The position numbers and the translations under genes are program-made. This document shows positions 25,985-34,582 of a stretch of DNA of 64,000 nt, piece after piece; position 1 is the first letter of the stretch, and every line of letters begins with the position of its first letter. The notes beneath the pieces are model-generated. The model ran no database searches. It saw only the letters and a program-made list of their open reading frames with translations, and was not told where the DNA came from. Origin of the DNA: Nocardia sp. NBC_00565 (GTDB lineage: Bacteria; Actinomycetota; Actinomycetes; Mycobacteriales; Mycobacteriaceae); assembly GCF_036345915.1 (NCBI RefSeq), contig NZ_CP107785.1, forward strand, positions 1,922,001-1,986,000. The letters run 5' to 3'.

Positions 25985-26068
25985 GGTGATGCCTCACAAA
26001 TCGAAGCCCGTCAGGTCTGTATCCCACACCGGACAGCTTGACATGAGGTGTCGCACGGGTATTAATCT

Positions 26069-26080
26069 AACACTAGTGTT
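26069..26080. promoter_or_regulatory. Perfect palindrome, likely TetR operator
   Basis: AACACTAGTGTT is a perfect 12-bp palindrome 36 bases before the chosen aldehyde dehydrogenase start and about 85 bases before the divergent TetR start. It is A/T-rich against its surroundings and near the likely promoter, which fits control by the neighbouring TetR protein. Confidence 0.6.
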
Positions 26081-26115
26081 CAGGAAATAATCCGCGACCC
26101 ATGAGAGGGCCGACA

Positions 26116-27687
26116 ATGACGACCGCCCGCCAGCTGGCCGAACCGACCGCCCTGCCCGCGTCCCTGGTCCAGCCCCTGCTCGACCGCGCGATCGCGGGCG
26201 GCGCGCCCTCGGTCGAGGTGTTCGCGCCGGCGACCGGACACAAGATCGCCGATCTGCCACAGTCCTCGACGGCCGATATCGAGACCGCCTTCGCCGCCGC
26301 GCGCACCGCGCAGCGGGAGTGGGCCGGGCGCTCGGTCCGCGAGCGGGTCGCGGTACTGCGCAAATTCCACGACATCGTGCTCGCTGAGCAGGACGTGATT
26401 CTCGATATCGTGCAGATCGAGACCGGTAAGTCGCGCGCACATGCCTTCGACGAGGTCGGGGATGTGGCGGTCAACGCCAGGTACTACGCGTCGGTGGCGG
26501 AGAAACTGTTGGCCACGCGCAAGCCGCGGGGTGTGTTGCCGGTATTGACGCAGGTTGAGGTGCGGCATCGGCCGAAGGGCGTGGTCGCGGTGATCTCGCC
26601 GTGGAACTACCCGCTCGCGCTGGCCGCCTCCGATGCGCTGCCCGCACTGGTGGCGGGCAATGCGGTGGTCGCGCGGCCGGATAACCAGACCGCGCTCACC
26701 GCGCTGTGGGCGATCGACGCCGCCGAGCGCGCCGGGCTGCCGCGCGGACTGTGGCAGGCGGTGCTCGGCCGTGGCTCGGTGATCGGCGGTGCGGTGATCG
26801 CGCGCGCCGACTACGTCGATTACACGGGGTCGAGTGCGACCGGGCGGACCATCGCGCAGCAGGCCGGGGAACGGCTCATCGGCTACTCGCTCGAGCTCGG
26901 CGGCAAGAATCCGCTGCTGGTGCTCGCCGACGCCGATGTGTCCCGGGCGGCCAGGATCGCGATCCGGGCCTGCTTCGCTTCGGCGGGGCAGCTGTGCGAG
27001 TCGATGGAGCGAATCTATGTGCACGACAAGGTCTATGACCAGTTCGTCGGCGAATTCGTCGAGCAGGTGCGGGCGATCGAGTTGGGTGGTGGGCTCGATT
27101 TCACCAGTGATATGGGCTCGTTGACGTTCCAGCGTCAATTGGACACCGTCAGTGCGCATGTCGATGACGCGGTCGCCAAGGGCGCGCAGGTCTTGGCGGG
27201 CGGTAAGGCCCGGCCCGATCTCGGGCCGTTCTTCTACGAGCCGACCGTACTGGCCGGTGTGCGGCCCGGTATGACGGTGTACCGCGAGGAGACGTTCGGG
27301 CCGGTGGTCTCGATTTACCAGGTAGGCAGTGACGACGAAGCGATCGAGCAGGCGAATGACACCGCTTATGGTCTCAATGCGAGCGTCTGGACCAAGGATG
27401 TCGATCGAGGTCGTCAGGTGGCCGCGCGTATCAATGCGGGTTCGGTGAATGTGAACGAGGGCTTCATCGCGGCCTGGGGGAGTGCGGATGCGCCTTCCGG
27501 TGGACTTGGAATTTCCGGTACCGGGCGCAGGCACGGACCCGAAGGATTGTTGAAGTACATCGATACCCAGACGATCGCCGTGCAGCGCATGCTGCCGATC
27601 GCGCCGCTGCCCGGGATGTCCGAGGAGCTATGGGCGAAGACGATGACGTTCTACTTCGGGGTCATGAAGACGTTGTGCCAGAAGTGA
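26116..27687 (+). CDS. NAD(P)-dependent aldehyde dehydrogenase (succinate-semialdehyde type)
   Basis: A 523-aa aldehyde dehydrogenase oxidising an aldehyde to its acid. The substrate-site Glu is in YSLELGGKNPLLV, the catalytic Cys in ASAGQLCESMERIYV, and the cofactor region is SPWNYPLALAASDALPAL. The ETFGPVVSIYQV and GSVNVNEG segments are typical. The ATG at 26116 is preferred to the one at 26101 because GAGAGGG is well placed before it. An SDR gene follows 37 bases later, so the pair may oxidise an alcohol through the aldehyde to an acid. Confidence 0.86.
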   Translation: MTTARQLAEPTALPASLVQPLLDRAIAGGAPSVEVFAPATGHKIADLPQSSTADIETAFAAARTAQREWAGRSVRERVAVLRKFHDIVLAEQDVILDIVQIETGKSRAHAFDEVGDVAVNARYYASVAEKLLATRKPRGVLPVLTQVEVRHRPKGVVAVISPWNYPLALAASDALPALVAGNAVVARPDNQTALTALWAIDAAERAGLPRGLWQAVLGRGSVIGGAVIARADYVDYTGSSATGRTIAQQAGERLIGYSLELGGKNPLLVLADADVSRAARIAIRACFASAGQLCESMERIYVHDKVYDQFVGEFVEQVRAIELGGGLDFTSDMGSLTFQRQLDTVSAHVDDAVAKGAQVLAGGKARPDLGPFFYEPTVLAGVRPGMTVYREETFGPVVSIYQVGSDDEAIEQANDTAYGLNASVWTKDVDRGRQVAARINAGSVNVNEGFIAAWGSADAPSGGLGISGTGRRHGPEGLLKYIDTQTIAVQRMLPIAPLPGMSEELWAKTMTFYFGVMKTLCQK

Positions 27688-27724
27688 TTTCATGCGGGCC
27701 GAGACGAACACGGAATAGGGACGG

Positions 27725-28555
27725 ATGAAATTGGATACGGTAGCGCAGAAGAACGTCCTGGTCACGGGTGCCGCGCAGGGCCTGGGCAAGCTGTTCGCCG
27801 AGCGGGCGGTGCGCGAGGGTGCGGCCGCGGTGGTGTTGTGGGATATCAACGAATCCGGGCTCAAAGAGACGGCGGTCGAGTTGTCCGGGCGAGGCAGCGC
27901 TGTTCACCACTACGTGGTCGACGTGGCCTCGCGGGACTCCATTTCCGAGGCCGCTGCGGCGGTGCGCGCCGAGGTCGGCGATATCGATATCCTGGTCAAC
28001 AATGCGGGCATCGTGCGCGGCAACAGTTACTTCTGGGAGACGACCGATCGCGCCGATATCGATAAGACGATGGCGATCAATTCTCTTGCACCGATGTATA
28101 TTACGCTGGAATTCCTGCCCGCGATGGTGAACGGTACGGGCCAGGCGCGCGTTATGACCATCGCCTCCTCGGCGGGCTTGGTTTCCAATCCGCGCATGAG
28201 CGTTTACGCGGCCTCGAAGTGGGCGGCGCTGGGTTGGTCGGATTCGGTGCGCATCGAGTTGGAGCAGGCGGGCCACGAGCACGTGAAGATCACCACGGTC
28301 TGTCCGACCTACATCAACACCGGAATGTTCGACGGCGCAAAGGGTTTCCTGTTCACGCCGATTCTGGAGCAGGACGCGGTCGTCGATTCCTCGTGGCGGG
28401 AAATGAAATCCGGTAATCCGCTGGTGATCCTGCCGTGGACGTCGCGGCTGAACAAGGCGATCTCGGGGCTGCTGCCGATCAAGCTGCGCGATCTGTTCCT
28501 GAATTCGGTTGGTGTGTACCACTCGATGGACGAGTTCACCGGGCGCAAGAAATAG
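27725..28555 (+). CDS. Short-chain dehydrogenase/reductase
   Basis: A classical SDR (276 aa). The NAD(P) motif is VTGAAQGLGK (about residues 13-22), NNAG is present in ILVNNAGIVRG, and the catalytic Ser and YxxxK are in IASSAGLVSN and YAASKWAALGW. The C-terminal extension (LPWTSRLNKAISGLLPIKLRDLF) is like those of lipid-active, membrane-associated SDRs of the RDH10 group. It lies just downstream of the aldehyde dehydrogenase on the same strand. The substrate is not determinable. Confidence 0.86.
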   Translation: MKLDTVAQKNVLVTGAAQGLGKLFAERAVREGAAAVVLWDINESGLKETAVELSGRGSAVHHYVVDVASRDSISEAAAAVRAEVGDIDILVNNAGIVRGNSYFWETTDRADIDKTMAINSLAPMYITLEFLPAMVNGTGQARVMTIASSAGLVSNPRMSVYAASKWAALGWSDSVRIELEQAGHEHVKITTVCPTYINTGMFDGAKGFLFTPILEQDAVVDSSWREMKSGNPLVILPWTSRLNKAISGLLPIKLRDLFLNSVGVYHSMDEFTGRKK

Positions 28556-28581
28556 TCGCGATCGCACGGTGGTCACGCGTG

Positions 28582-29400
28582 TCACATGGCGGGCTTGGTG
28601 CCGATGACGACGGTCGCGTAGAGTTCGTCCGATTCGGCGATGCGGCCCGCGAAGCCGTATTCGGTCAAGACGGTGATCGCCTGCGGGGTCTGGGCCGCAC
28701 TGGATTCGACCAGCAGATGACCGCCCGGCGCGAGCCAGGTCCGGGCGGCGTCGACGACGCGGCGGAAGATATCCAGGCCGTCGGGTCCGCCGTCGAGTGC
28801 GGTGCGCGGCTCGTGATCGCGTGCCTCCGGCGGCATGTGGGCGATCATCTCGGACGGGACGTACGGGGTGTTCGCCAGCAGAATGTCGATGCGGCCGCGC
28901 AGTTCGTCGGGTAGCGGGTCGAACAAGTCGCCCTCGTAGACGGCCGCGCCGATCGGGGTGAGATTGCGGCGCGCGCACTCGACCGCGGCCGGTTCGATAT
29001 CGGCGGCAGCGAGGGTGATCCGGTGGCCCTCGGATGCGAGGATCGTCGCCAGAGCGAGGCCCAATGCGCCTGAGCCGCAGCACATATCGACGACGACGGG
29101 GTGCTTACTGGGCAGGGCGCGGGCCAAGTCGGCGGCTTCGTCGACGAGGAAGGCGGTGCGCTGGCGCGGGACGAAGACGCCCGCCGTGACGGCGATCCGG
29201 AGGCCGTGGAATTCAGCCCAGCCGAGCAGGTGTTCGAGCGGTGTGCCCGATACCCGTTGGGCGACGAGTTCGGCCAGGTCGGCACCGGTCTCCGCGGCGG
29301 CGGCGGTGAGCAGTCGCGCCTCGTCCTCGGCGAAGACACAGCCCGCCGCGCGTAGTCGCGCGACCACGTCGGTATTTCCCGTTGCCGTCACCGGGCCCAT
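28582..29400 (-). CDS. PrmC-like putative protein-(glutamine-N5) methyltransferase
   Basis: A 272-aa class I SAM-dependent methyltransferase of the PrmC/HemK family. The N-terminal helical domain is followed by the GTPLEHLLGWAEFHGLRI and FVPRQRTAFLVDEA blocks, the SAM motif VDMCCGSGALGLAL and the active-site motif NTPYVPSE, where most PrmC proteins have NPPY. That places it in the unassigned-substrate subgroup rather than the true release-factor enzyme. The ATG at 29400 is preferred because a strong hairpin ends at the edge of the alternative ATG at 29451. Confidence 0.78.
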   Translation of the reverse strand: MGPVTATGNTDVVARLRAAGCVFAEDEARLLTAAAAETGADLAELVAQRVSGTPLEHLLGWAEFHGLRIAVTAGVFVPRQRTAFLVDEAADLARALPSKHPVVVDMCCGSGALGLALATILASEGHRITLAAADIEPAAVECARRNLTPIGAAVYEGDLFDPLPDELRGRIDILLANTPYVPSEMIAHMPPEARDHEPRTALDGGPDGLDIFRRVVDAARTWLAPGGHLLVESSAAQTPQAITVLTEYGFAGRIAESDELYATVVIGTKPAM

Positions 29401-29452
29401 CCTGCCGGGTGCGTGCGGGAATGAGCCAACCGTTTTCGGATGGGGGCTCATA

Positions 29453-29496
29453 TCCGCACCCGCTCGCCGGTCGTACCAGGCGAGCGGGTGCGGATC
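29453..29496 (-). terminator. Strong hairpin after the YdcF gene
   Basis: A perfect 17-bp stem, left arm ATCCGCACCCGCTCGCC at 29453-29469 and its complement at 29480-29496, with a 10-base loop. It begins 5 bases past the stop of the minus-strand YdcF gene, as expected for a terminator. No U-run follows. Confidence 0.75.
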
Positions 29497-29501
29497 GGAA
29501 C

Positions 29502-30398
29502 TCAGCGGGAGGTGGCGAGCTGGAAGGTGCGCGTCGCGTCGAGGTAGATGCCGCGCTGCGACTGCTTGGCGGGCGGCGGCAACTGCGAAACCAGCTGCTC
29601 CAGCGAGGTGGTCGCGCCGACCACCTGAGTGCCCGCGACGATGAAATCGGCGACCGCGCGGCGGATGTGGTTGGGTGAGGTCACCACGACCGCGCTGCTC
29701 GCGCCCACATCACGCAGCATCTTGGTGCTGAACAGCGCGTTCTGCACCGTTGATCCGGCCCGGCTCTCGACATTGATCCGGGAGGCGGGCAGCCCCTTGC
29801 CGACCAGCCAGGCGCGCATGGCCTCGGCTTCGGTGATCCCGTTCTGTGGGTTGCCGCCGGTGACGATGATCGGCGAGAGCGGAGAGGCGACCGCCTGCAG
29901 CCAGGCCGCGGTCAGCCGGTTGACCAGCTCGGGGCGCAGCGAACCATCCGGAAGCAGACCGTATCCCAGCACCACGATCCCGGTTTGCGGGCCGACGATC
30001 GCGGGCAGGGGGTTCGGCAGGGTGCCGACGGCGGCGCCGATCGCGCCGAGCACATTGTTGGTGCCTTGTGCCAGCTCCGGATCGACGGCGGTCAGGCGGG
30101 CCAGCGAATCGGCGAATGCGGGCAGGTCACCGGCGTAATGCGACCAGATCGCCTGCAGTGAGAGGGCCTCGGCGTCGGCCGGATCGGCGGCGATCAGTTG
30201 TCGGAGTTCGGCGCGTCCGGCGGCGTCGTCGCCGTCGGTGAAGGCGCGCTGGGCGGAGTTGTAGAGGGCGTTCGTGTCCGGGCCCGCCATCGCGGGCGCG
30301 TCGGATAGTCCGGTGATCGCTGCGGCCGTGACCCAGGTCGCCAGCAGGAGTTTCCAATGCCTCGGGATCTTCACTACAGTCGACACCTTTCCACGCAT
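29502..30398 (-). CDS. Exported YdcF/DUF218 family protein
   Basis: A 298-aa protein with an N-terminal signal (KLLLATWVTAAAITGL, likely cleavage after APAMA), a helical TPR-like region with ADPADAEALSLQAIW, and a C-terminal DUF218 domain (GIVVLGYGLLPDGS ... IIVTGGNPQNGITEAEAM ... NVESRAGSTVQNALFS ... VVVTSPNHIRRA). DUF218 proteins act in envelope sugar or vancomycin-resistance-related processes in some species, but the reaction is unknown. A GTG at 30374 is an alternative start with a better ribosome-site spacing. Confidence 0.8.
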   Translation of the reverse strand: MRGKVSTVVKIPRHWKLLLATWVTAAAITGLSDAPAMAGPDTNALYNSAQRAFTDGDDAAGRAELRQLIAADPADAEALSLQAIWSHYAGDLPAFADSLARLTAVDPELAQGTNNVLGAIGAAVGTLPNPLPAIVGPQTGIVVLGYGLLPDGSLRPELVNRLTAAWLQAVASPLSPIIVTGGNPQNGITEAEAMRAWLVGKGLPASRINVESRAGSTVQNALFSTKMLRDVGASSAVVVTSPNHIRRAVADFIVAGTQVVGATTSLEQLVSQLPPPAKQSQRGIYLDATRTFQLATSR

Positions 30399-30581
30399 GA
30401 AAACGGGTTCTCGGTATGTCAGCTAGCAGTTAGCCATGGGCAAGCAACCATCACAATACGACTGGTAGAGGTCATAACTTGGTAATTGCCAGATGGCACT
30501 TCCGCTATCGGGGCAAACCGGGCGGCGCGGGAGGTGACCGCTCGAACCGGCCGCACGGCCCTGCCGATAAGGTGTGACAAC

Positions 30582-31436
30582 GTGGATACCGTTTCGCTGT
30601 CCGGCAAGGAACTCGCCGCCGCCATCAACGCCGACACCAAGGAGCGCGCCGCCGCGCTCACCGCGAGCGGAACCGCGCCGCGCCTGGCCCTGATCGTGGC
30701 CAATGACGATCCGGCCAGCGCCTGGTACGTGAACTCGTTGCGCAAGGCCGCCGAACGCCTCGGAATCGCCTGCGACACCATCGATCTCGGTGCGGACGCG
30801 AGCATCCAGCGGATTCGCGACGAACTCACCGCCCGCAGCGCGGACGCCGGCGTCGACGCGATCATGCTGCAGACCCCCCTGCCCACTGGTATCGCCCTCG
30901 ACGATGTCAGCTCGGCCATCGCCGCCACCAAGGACGTCGACGGCGTCAGCCCACTGTCGCTCGGACTGCTCGCCTCCGGCTTGGAAGGCTTCGTTCCCGC
31001 CACCTCCGAAGCGGTCGTCGAACTACTGAAGCATCACGAAATCCCGCTTGCCGGTCGGCATGTCGCCGTCGTCGGCCGCTCCAACATCGTCGGCAAGCCG
31101 CTGGCCCAACTCCTGCTCGCCGAAAACGCCACCGTCACCATCTGCCATTCCCGCACCACCGACCTGCCCGCTGTCACCTCCGCCGCCGATATCGTCGTCG
31201 CCGCCGCGGGCCGCATCGGCCTCGTCACCGGCAAACACATCCGCGAAGCCGCGACCGTCATCGACGTCGGCACCAACGAGGCCCCCGATGGCAAAATCGT
31301 CGGCGATGTGGACCCGAACTCCGTGCGCGGCAAGGCCTCCGCCCTGAGCCCCGTCCCTGGCGGCATCGGCCCCGTAACCACGGCCCTCCTCATGCGCCAC
31401 GTAGTCATCGCCGCCGAAAACGCCCACACCGCCTGA
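30582..31436 (+). CDS. FolD-family methylene-THF dehydrogenase paralogue lacking catalytic Lys
   Basis: A 284-aa FolD homologue. FolD proteins oxidise 5,10-methylene-THF and hydrolyse the methenyl product. Present are Tyr49, Gln97 in LQTPLP, Asp120 in DVDG and the NADP site VVGRSNIVGKPLAQLLL, plus PVPGGIGPVT. The usual YVxxK motif reads Y49-V-N-S-L53, so the catalytic lysine (Lys54 in E. coli) is leucine. In human MTHFD1 changing this lysine abolishes cyclohydrolase but not dehydrogenase activity. The enzyme may therefore be a dehydrogenase only. GTG start at 30582. Confidence 0.83.
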   Translation: MDTVSLSGKELAAAINADTKERAAALTASGTAPRLALIVANDDPASAWYVNSLRKAAERLGIACDTIDLGADASIQRIRDELTARSADAGVDAIMLQTPLPTGIALDDVSSAIAATKDVDGVSPLSLGLLASGLEGFVPATSEAVVELLKHHEIPLAGRHVAVVGRSNIVGKPLAQLLLAENATVTICHSRTTDLPAVTSAADIVVAAAGRIGLVTGKHIREAATVIDVGTNEAPDGKIVGDVDPNSVRGKASALSPVPGGIGPVTTALLMRHVVIAAENAHTA

Positions 31437-31809
31437 TCATCCCCGCCCCGCCGGGTGTCGCCGACTGCGGATGGGTGGGACAAGTATCAGGAATGGCTCC
31501 GCATCGCCACCGCCGACCTGCTCGGCGCGGGCCTGGTCATAGCCCGCATCGTCGGGACCGAATACCGGCCCACCCATCGTGGACCGCAGTGCTCCGATAT
31601 CGGAGCTCACTGTTCGGGTCATCGCATATCTCCAGCTACCAGGCCCCAGACCACTGATGTGAAGAGTTGGTCACGCGATCCGCGTCGCCGACTCCGATGC
31701 GGCACCGGCACGCACTGGCGGTGCTGTCCAAGAGCGCGCCAGCCTGCCGTGTGTGGCGCGCATCACAGTCTATATCGTGAGGCCCGCATTGCTGAGAGAT
31801 AGCGGGCGG
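31437..31809. other. folD-MarR spacer with no intact gene
   Basis: About 370 bases between the convergent folD and MarR genes. Apart from the short oxidoreductase remnant (31521-31622) no credible frame, RNA or repeat was found. Confidence 0.5.
31521..31622 (-). pseudogene. Remnant of a FAD-linked oxidoreductase N-terminus
   Basis: About 34 codons on the minus strand read MTRTVSSDIGALRSTMGGPVF followed by GPDDAGYDQARA, resembling the start of BBE-type FAD-binding oxidoreductases (LRAAVRGPVFGPDDPGYDEAR). The resemblance then stops and the folD 3' end follows, so the rest of the gene is gone. Recognition rests on a short stretch only. Confidence 0.4.
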
Positions 31810-32256
31810 TCATGTGCTCATCGCGGCTGCATCGAGGGTTGCGAGCAGGGCGCGCAGAGTTTCGCGCTGTTCGGGGGCGAGGGTGGCGAAGACTTCCTCG
31901 GCGGCCTGACGGCGGGCTGCCGCCATCTGCGATAACGCGGCTCGGCCGGCCTCGGTGAGTGTCACCAGGGTGGAGCGCCGGTTGGTCGGATCCGGCGTGC
32001 GGGCGGCGAGGCCCGCGGATTCGAGGGCGTCGACGACGGTGGTGGCGGAGCGGGGGACGATGCCGAGGTGATCGGCGAGCGCGGCCATCCGCAGCGGCTC
32101 GTCGTGGTGCCCCAGAATGCGAAGCGCGCGGGCCTGACCTGGGGTGATGCCGAGGGGCGCGAGGCGGGCGACCTGGTTGCGGCGGATGCGTTTCGCGGTG
32201 CGCAGGAACAGCTCGGGGAGGTCGGGATCGGGAGCAGTGTCCATAATGTTGAGCAT
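31810..32256 (-). CDS. MarR family regulator of the adjacent ABC exporter
   Basis: A 148-aa MarR-type repressor. The winged helix is in ARALRILGHHDEPLRMAALA and DHLGIVPRSATTVVDALESAG, followed by the wing DPTNRRSTLVTLTEAGRAAL. Starts at 32256 and 32244 are both possible; no clear ribosome site is seen, so the transcript may be leaderless. It is divergent from an ABC exporter gene, and its own start codon lies inside a palindrome, which fits autoregulated control of drug or lipid export. Confidence 0.84.
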   Translation of the reverse strand: MLNIMDTAPDPDLPELFLRTAKRIRRNQVARLAPLGITPGQARALRILGHHDEPLRMAALADHLGIVPRSATTVVDALESAGLAARTPDPTNRRSTLVTLTEAGRAALSQMAAARRQAAEEVFATLAPEQRETLRALLATLDAAAMST

Positions 32257-32292
32257 AACTCATTGTTTTGGGAACAATTATGAGTCATGCTC
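32251..32292. promoter_or_regulatory. Nested MarR-type operator palindromes
   Basis: The core is ATTGTT-ttggg-AACAAT (32262-32278), a perfect 6-bp inverted repeat with TTGTT/AACAA half-sites typical of MarR sites. It is enclosed by the longer imperfect repeat GAGCATAACTCAT / ATGAGTCATGCTC that reaches 32251 and 32292. It overlaps the MarR start codon and lies 35 bases before the ABC transporter gene. Confidence 0.65.
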
Positions 32293-32326
32293 AGTTTCAC
32301 GACGTAGTCTCGGAAAGGAGGCGCCT

Positions 32327-34087
32327 ATGCAGCCCCCACATCAACTTCGCCGGATCGTCCGGCTGTTTCATCCGTATCGCGCGCGCCTGGCTCTGGTCGC
32401 CGCGCTTGTCGGTTTGTCTTCACTGGTCGCGCTGGCATCGCCGTTCATGTTGCGCGGCATCCTCGACGACGCACTCCCGCACGGCCGCACCGGCTTGCTG
32501 ACCGCGCTGGCCGCGGGCATGGTGACGGTCGCCGTGCTGACCAGTGTGTTCGGTGTACTGCAAACCTATATCTCGACAGCGGTCGGGCAAGACGTCATGC
32601 ACGATCTGCGTTCCGCGGTGTATGCGCAATTGCAGCGAATGCCGTTGTCGTTCTTCACTACTACCCGCACCGGCGAGGTGCAGTCGCGCATCGCCAACGA
32701 TATCGGCGGTATGCAGTCGACGGTCACTTCGACCGCGACCTCGCTGGTTTCGAACTTCACCACGGTGATCGCCTCGGTGATCGCGATGCTCGCGTTGGAC
32801 TGGCGGCTCACCGCGATTTCGCTGATCATGCTGCCGTTCTTCGTCTGGATCAGTCGACGCGTCGGCGACGAGCGCAGGAAGATCACCGCGCAGCGGCAGC
32901 AGAAGCTGGCGGGCATGTCGGCGATCGTGGAGGAGTCGCTCTCGGTGAGCGGCATTCTGCTCGGGCGCACGATGGGACGCGCACCCGCACTGGTCGACGA
33001 TTTCGCGCAGGAATCGCGCGGGCTGGTCGACCTGGAGATCCGGTCGGGGATGGCCGGTCGGTGGCGGCAGTCGACGATTCAGATCGTCATGGCTGCCATG
33101 CCTGCGGTCGTGTACTGGGCGGCGGGATTGACGGTGGCAGCCGGACATCCGCTGGTATCGATCGGCACACTGGTGGCGTTCACGACGCTGCAGACGAGCC
33201 TGCTGCGACCGATGGTGCAACTGCTGAACACCGGTGTGGAGGTACAGAGTTCGATGTCGCTGTTCGGACGGATCTTCGAGTACCTGGATCTGAAGCCGGA
33301 TATCGAGGAGCCGATCGCGCCGGTGCCCGTTCCGGATTCGGCGGTGCAGGGTGGGGTTCGCCTCGACCACGTCGGCTTCACCTATGGGGGCGGAACCCGA
33401 GATGTATTGCAAGACATCGACATCACCGTGCCCGCCGGGACCAGTCTGGCCATCGTCGGCGAGACCGGCTCGGGCAAGACCACGCTCGGGTATCTGGTGG
33501 CGCGGCTCTACGACGTGACATCGGGACGGGTCGAGATCGATGGAATCGATGTGCGCGACTTGTCCTTTGCCGATCTCGCCGCTGCTGTCGGCGTGGTGTC
33601 GCAGGAGACGTACCTGTTCCACGCTTCGGTCGCGGACAATCTGCGTTTCGCCAAACCCGACGCCACAGATGAGGAGTTGTATGCGGCGGCGCGGGCCGCG
33701 CAGATCCACGACCATATCGCGAGTCTGCCGGACGGCTACGACACGCTGGTCGGCGAGCGCGGTTATCGGTTCTCCGGCGGTGAGAAGCAGCGGTTGGCGG
33801 TGGCTCGGGTGATCCTGCGCAATCCGCCGATCCTGGTGCTCGACGAGGCCACCAGCGCGCTGGACAACCGGACCGAACAAGAGGTCCAAGCGGCCATCGA
33901 CGCACTGTCCGAGGGGCGCACCACTATCACCATCGCGCACCGCCTCTCCACCATCCGCGGCGCCGATCAGATCGTCGTCCTCGATCACGGCCGCATCATC
34001 GAACGCGGAACCCACCGAGAGCTCATGAACCTCGACGGCCGCTACGCCGCCCTCGCCTCCGGCGGCGATCTCCTCCGCGTCGCCTGA
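32327..34087 (+). CDS. ABC exporter half-transporter (ATPase fused to permease)
   Basis: A 586-aa half-transporter working as a dimer. The N-terminal membrane domain has about six helices (VALVAALVGLSSLVALASPF; MVTVAVLTSVFGVLQTYI and others). The C-terminal ATPase has Walker A GETGSGKTT, Q-loop VVSQETYLF, signature FSGGEKQRLAV, Walker B ILVLDEATSALD and the H-loop IAHRLSTI. It starts at 32327 after the strong ribosome site AAAGGAGG. The divergent MarR gene suggests induction by an exported compound, such as a drug or lipid. Confidence 0.92.
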   Translation: MQPPHQLRRIVRLFHPYRARLALVAALVGLSSLVALASPFMLRGILDDALPHGRTGLLTALAAGMVTVAVLTSVFGVLQTYISTAVGQDVMHDLRSAVYAQLQRMPLSFFTTTRTGEVQSRIANDIGGMQSTVTSTATSLVSNFTTVIASVIAMLALDWRLTAISLIMLPFFVWISRRVGDERRKITAQRQQKLAGMSAIVEESLSVSGILLGRTMGRAPALVDDFAQESRGLVDLEIRSGMAGRWRQSTIQIVMAAMPAVVYWAAGLTVAAGHPLVSIGTLVAFTTLQTSLLRPMVQLLNTGVEVQSSMSLFGRIFEYLDLKPDIEEPIAPVPVPDSAVQGGVRLDHVGFTYGGGTRDVLQDIDITVPAGTSLAIVGETGSGKTTLGYLVARLYDVTSGRVEIDGIDVRDLSFADLAAAVGVVSQETYLFHASVADNLRFAKPDATDEELYAAARAAQIHDHIASLPDGYDTLVGERGYRFSGGEKQRLAVARVILRNPPILVLDEATSALDNRTEQEVQAAIDALSEGRTTITIAHRLSTIRGADQIVVLDHGRIIERGTHRELMNLDGRYAALASGGDLLRVA

Positions 34088-34098
34088 CCAGCCGCGGG

Positions 34099-34533
34099 TT
34101 AGACGGGTTGGGGCTCGGTGGCGGCTCGGGTATCGAATTCTGCTCGGGCGGACATGATTTCGGTGTGGTGGCGCACCGACCACAGGCCCATCGCGTGGCT
34201 CAGTTCGCCGAGGCTGGCGCCCAGTTCGGTGAGCGAGTATTCGACTCGGGGCGGCACGGTGGGGTAGACGGCGCGGCGGACCAGGCCGTCGCGCTCGAGA
34301 TTGCGCAGGGTGCGGGTGAGCATCTTCTGTGTGATGCCGTCCAGTCTGCGGCGTAGGTCGTTGAAGCGGACCGGATCGCCCGCCGCCCGCAGTACGCCGA
34401 GCACTAATAGCACCCATTTGTCGGCGAGGACGTTGAGCACATCGCGGGCCGGGCAGTTCGTCAGATAGCTCTTGACCAGGTTGTCGGACTCGGACCAGTC
34501 GACGATGGTATCCATCGGGTACCTCGGGATCAT
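34099..34533 (-). CDS. HxlR family regulator
   Basis: A 144-aa HxlR-type winged-helix regulator. CPARDVLNVLADKWVLLVLGVL, RFNDLRRRLDGITQKMLTRT and the wing RAVYPTVPPRVEYSLTELG are all visible. The N-terminal Cys (TNCPAR) matches the redox or aldehyde-sensing cysteine of HypR/YodB-like members. The ATG at 34533 has AGAAGG upstream, better than the ATG at 34515. It is divergent from an NADP-dependent quinone oxidoreductase gene that it probably controls. Confidence 0.86.
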   Translation of the reverse strand: MIPRYPMDTIVDWSESDNLVKSYLTNCPARDVLNVLADKWVLLVLGVLRAAGDPVRFNDLRRRLDGITQKMLTRTLRNLERDGLVRRAVYPTVPPRVEYSLTELGASLGELSHAMGLWSVRHHTEIMSARAEFDTRAATEPQPV

Positions 34534-34582
34534 TGAAGTGCCTTCTTTCCTTTGGATACTAGGTGACCGCAGAATCATTGGC

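Noticed and set aside
31455..31802. Small plus-strand ORF in the folD-MarR spacer
   Set aside because: No ribosome site, odd composition and no family resemblance.
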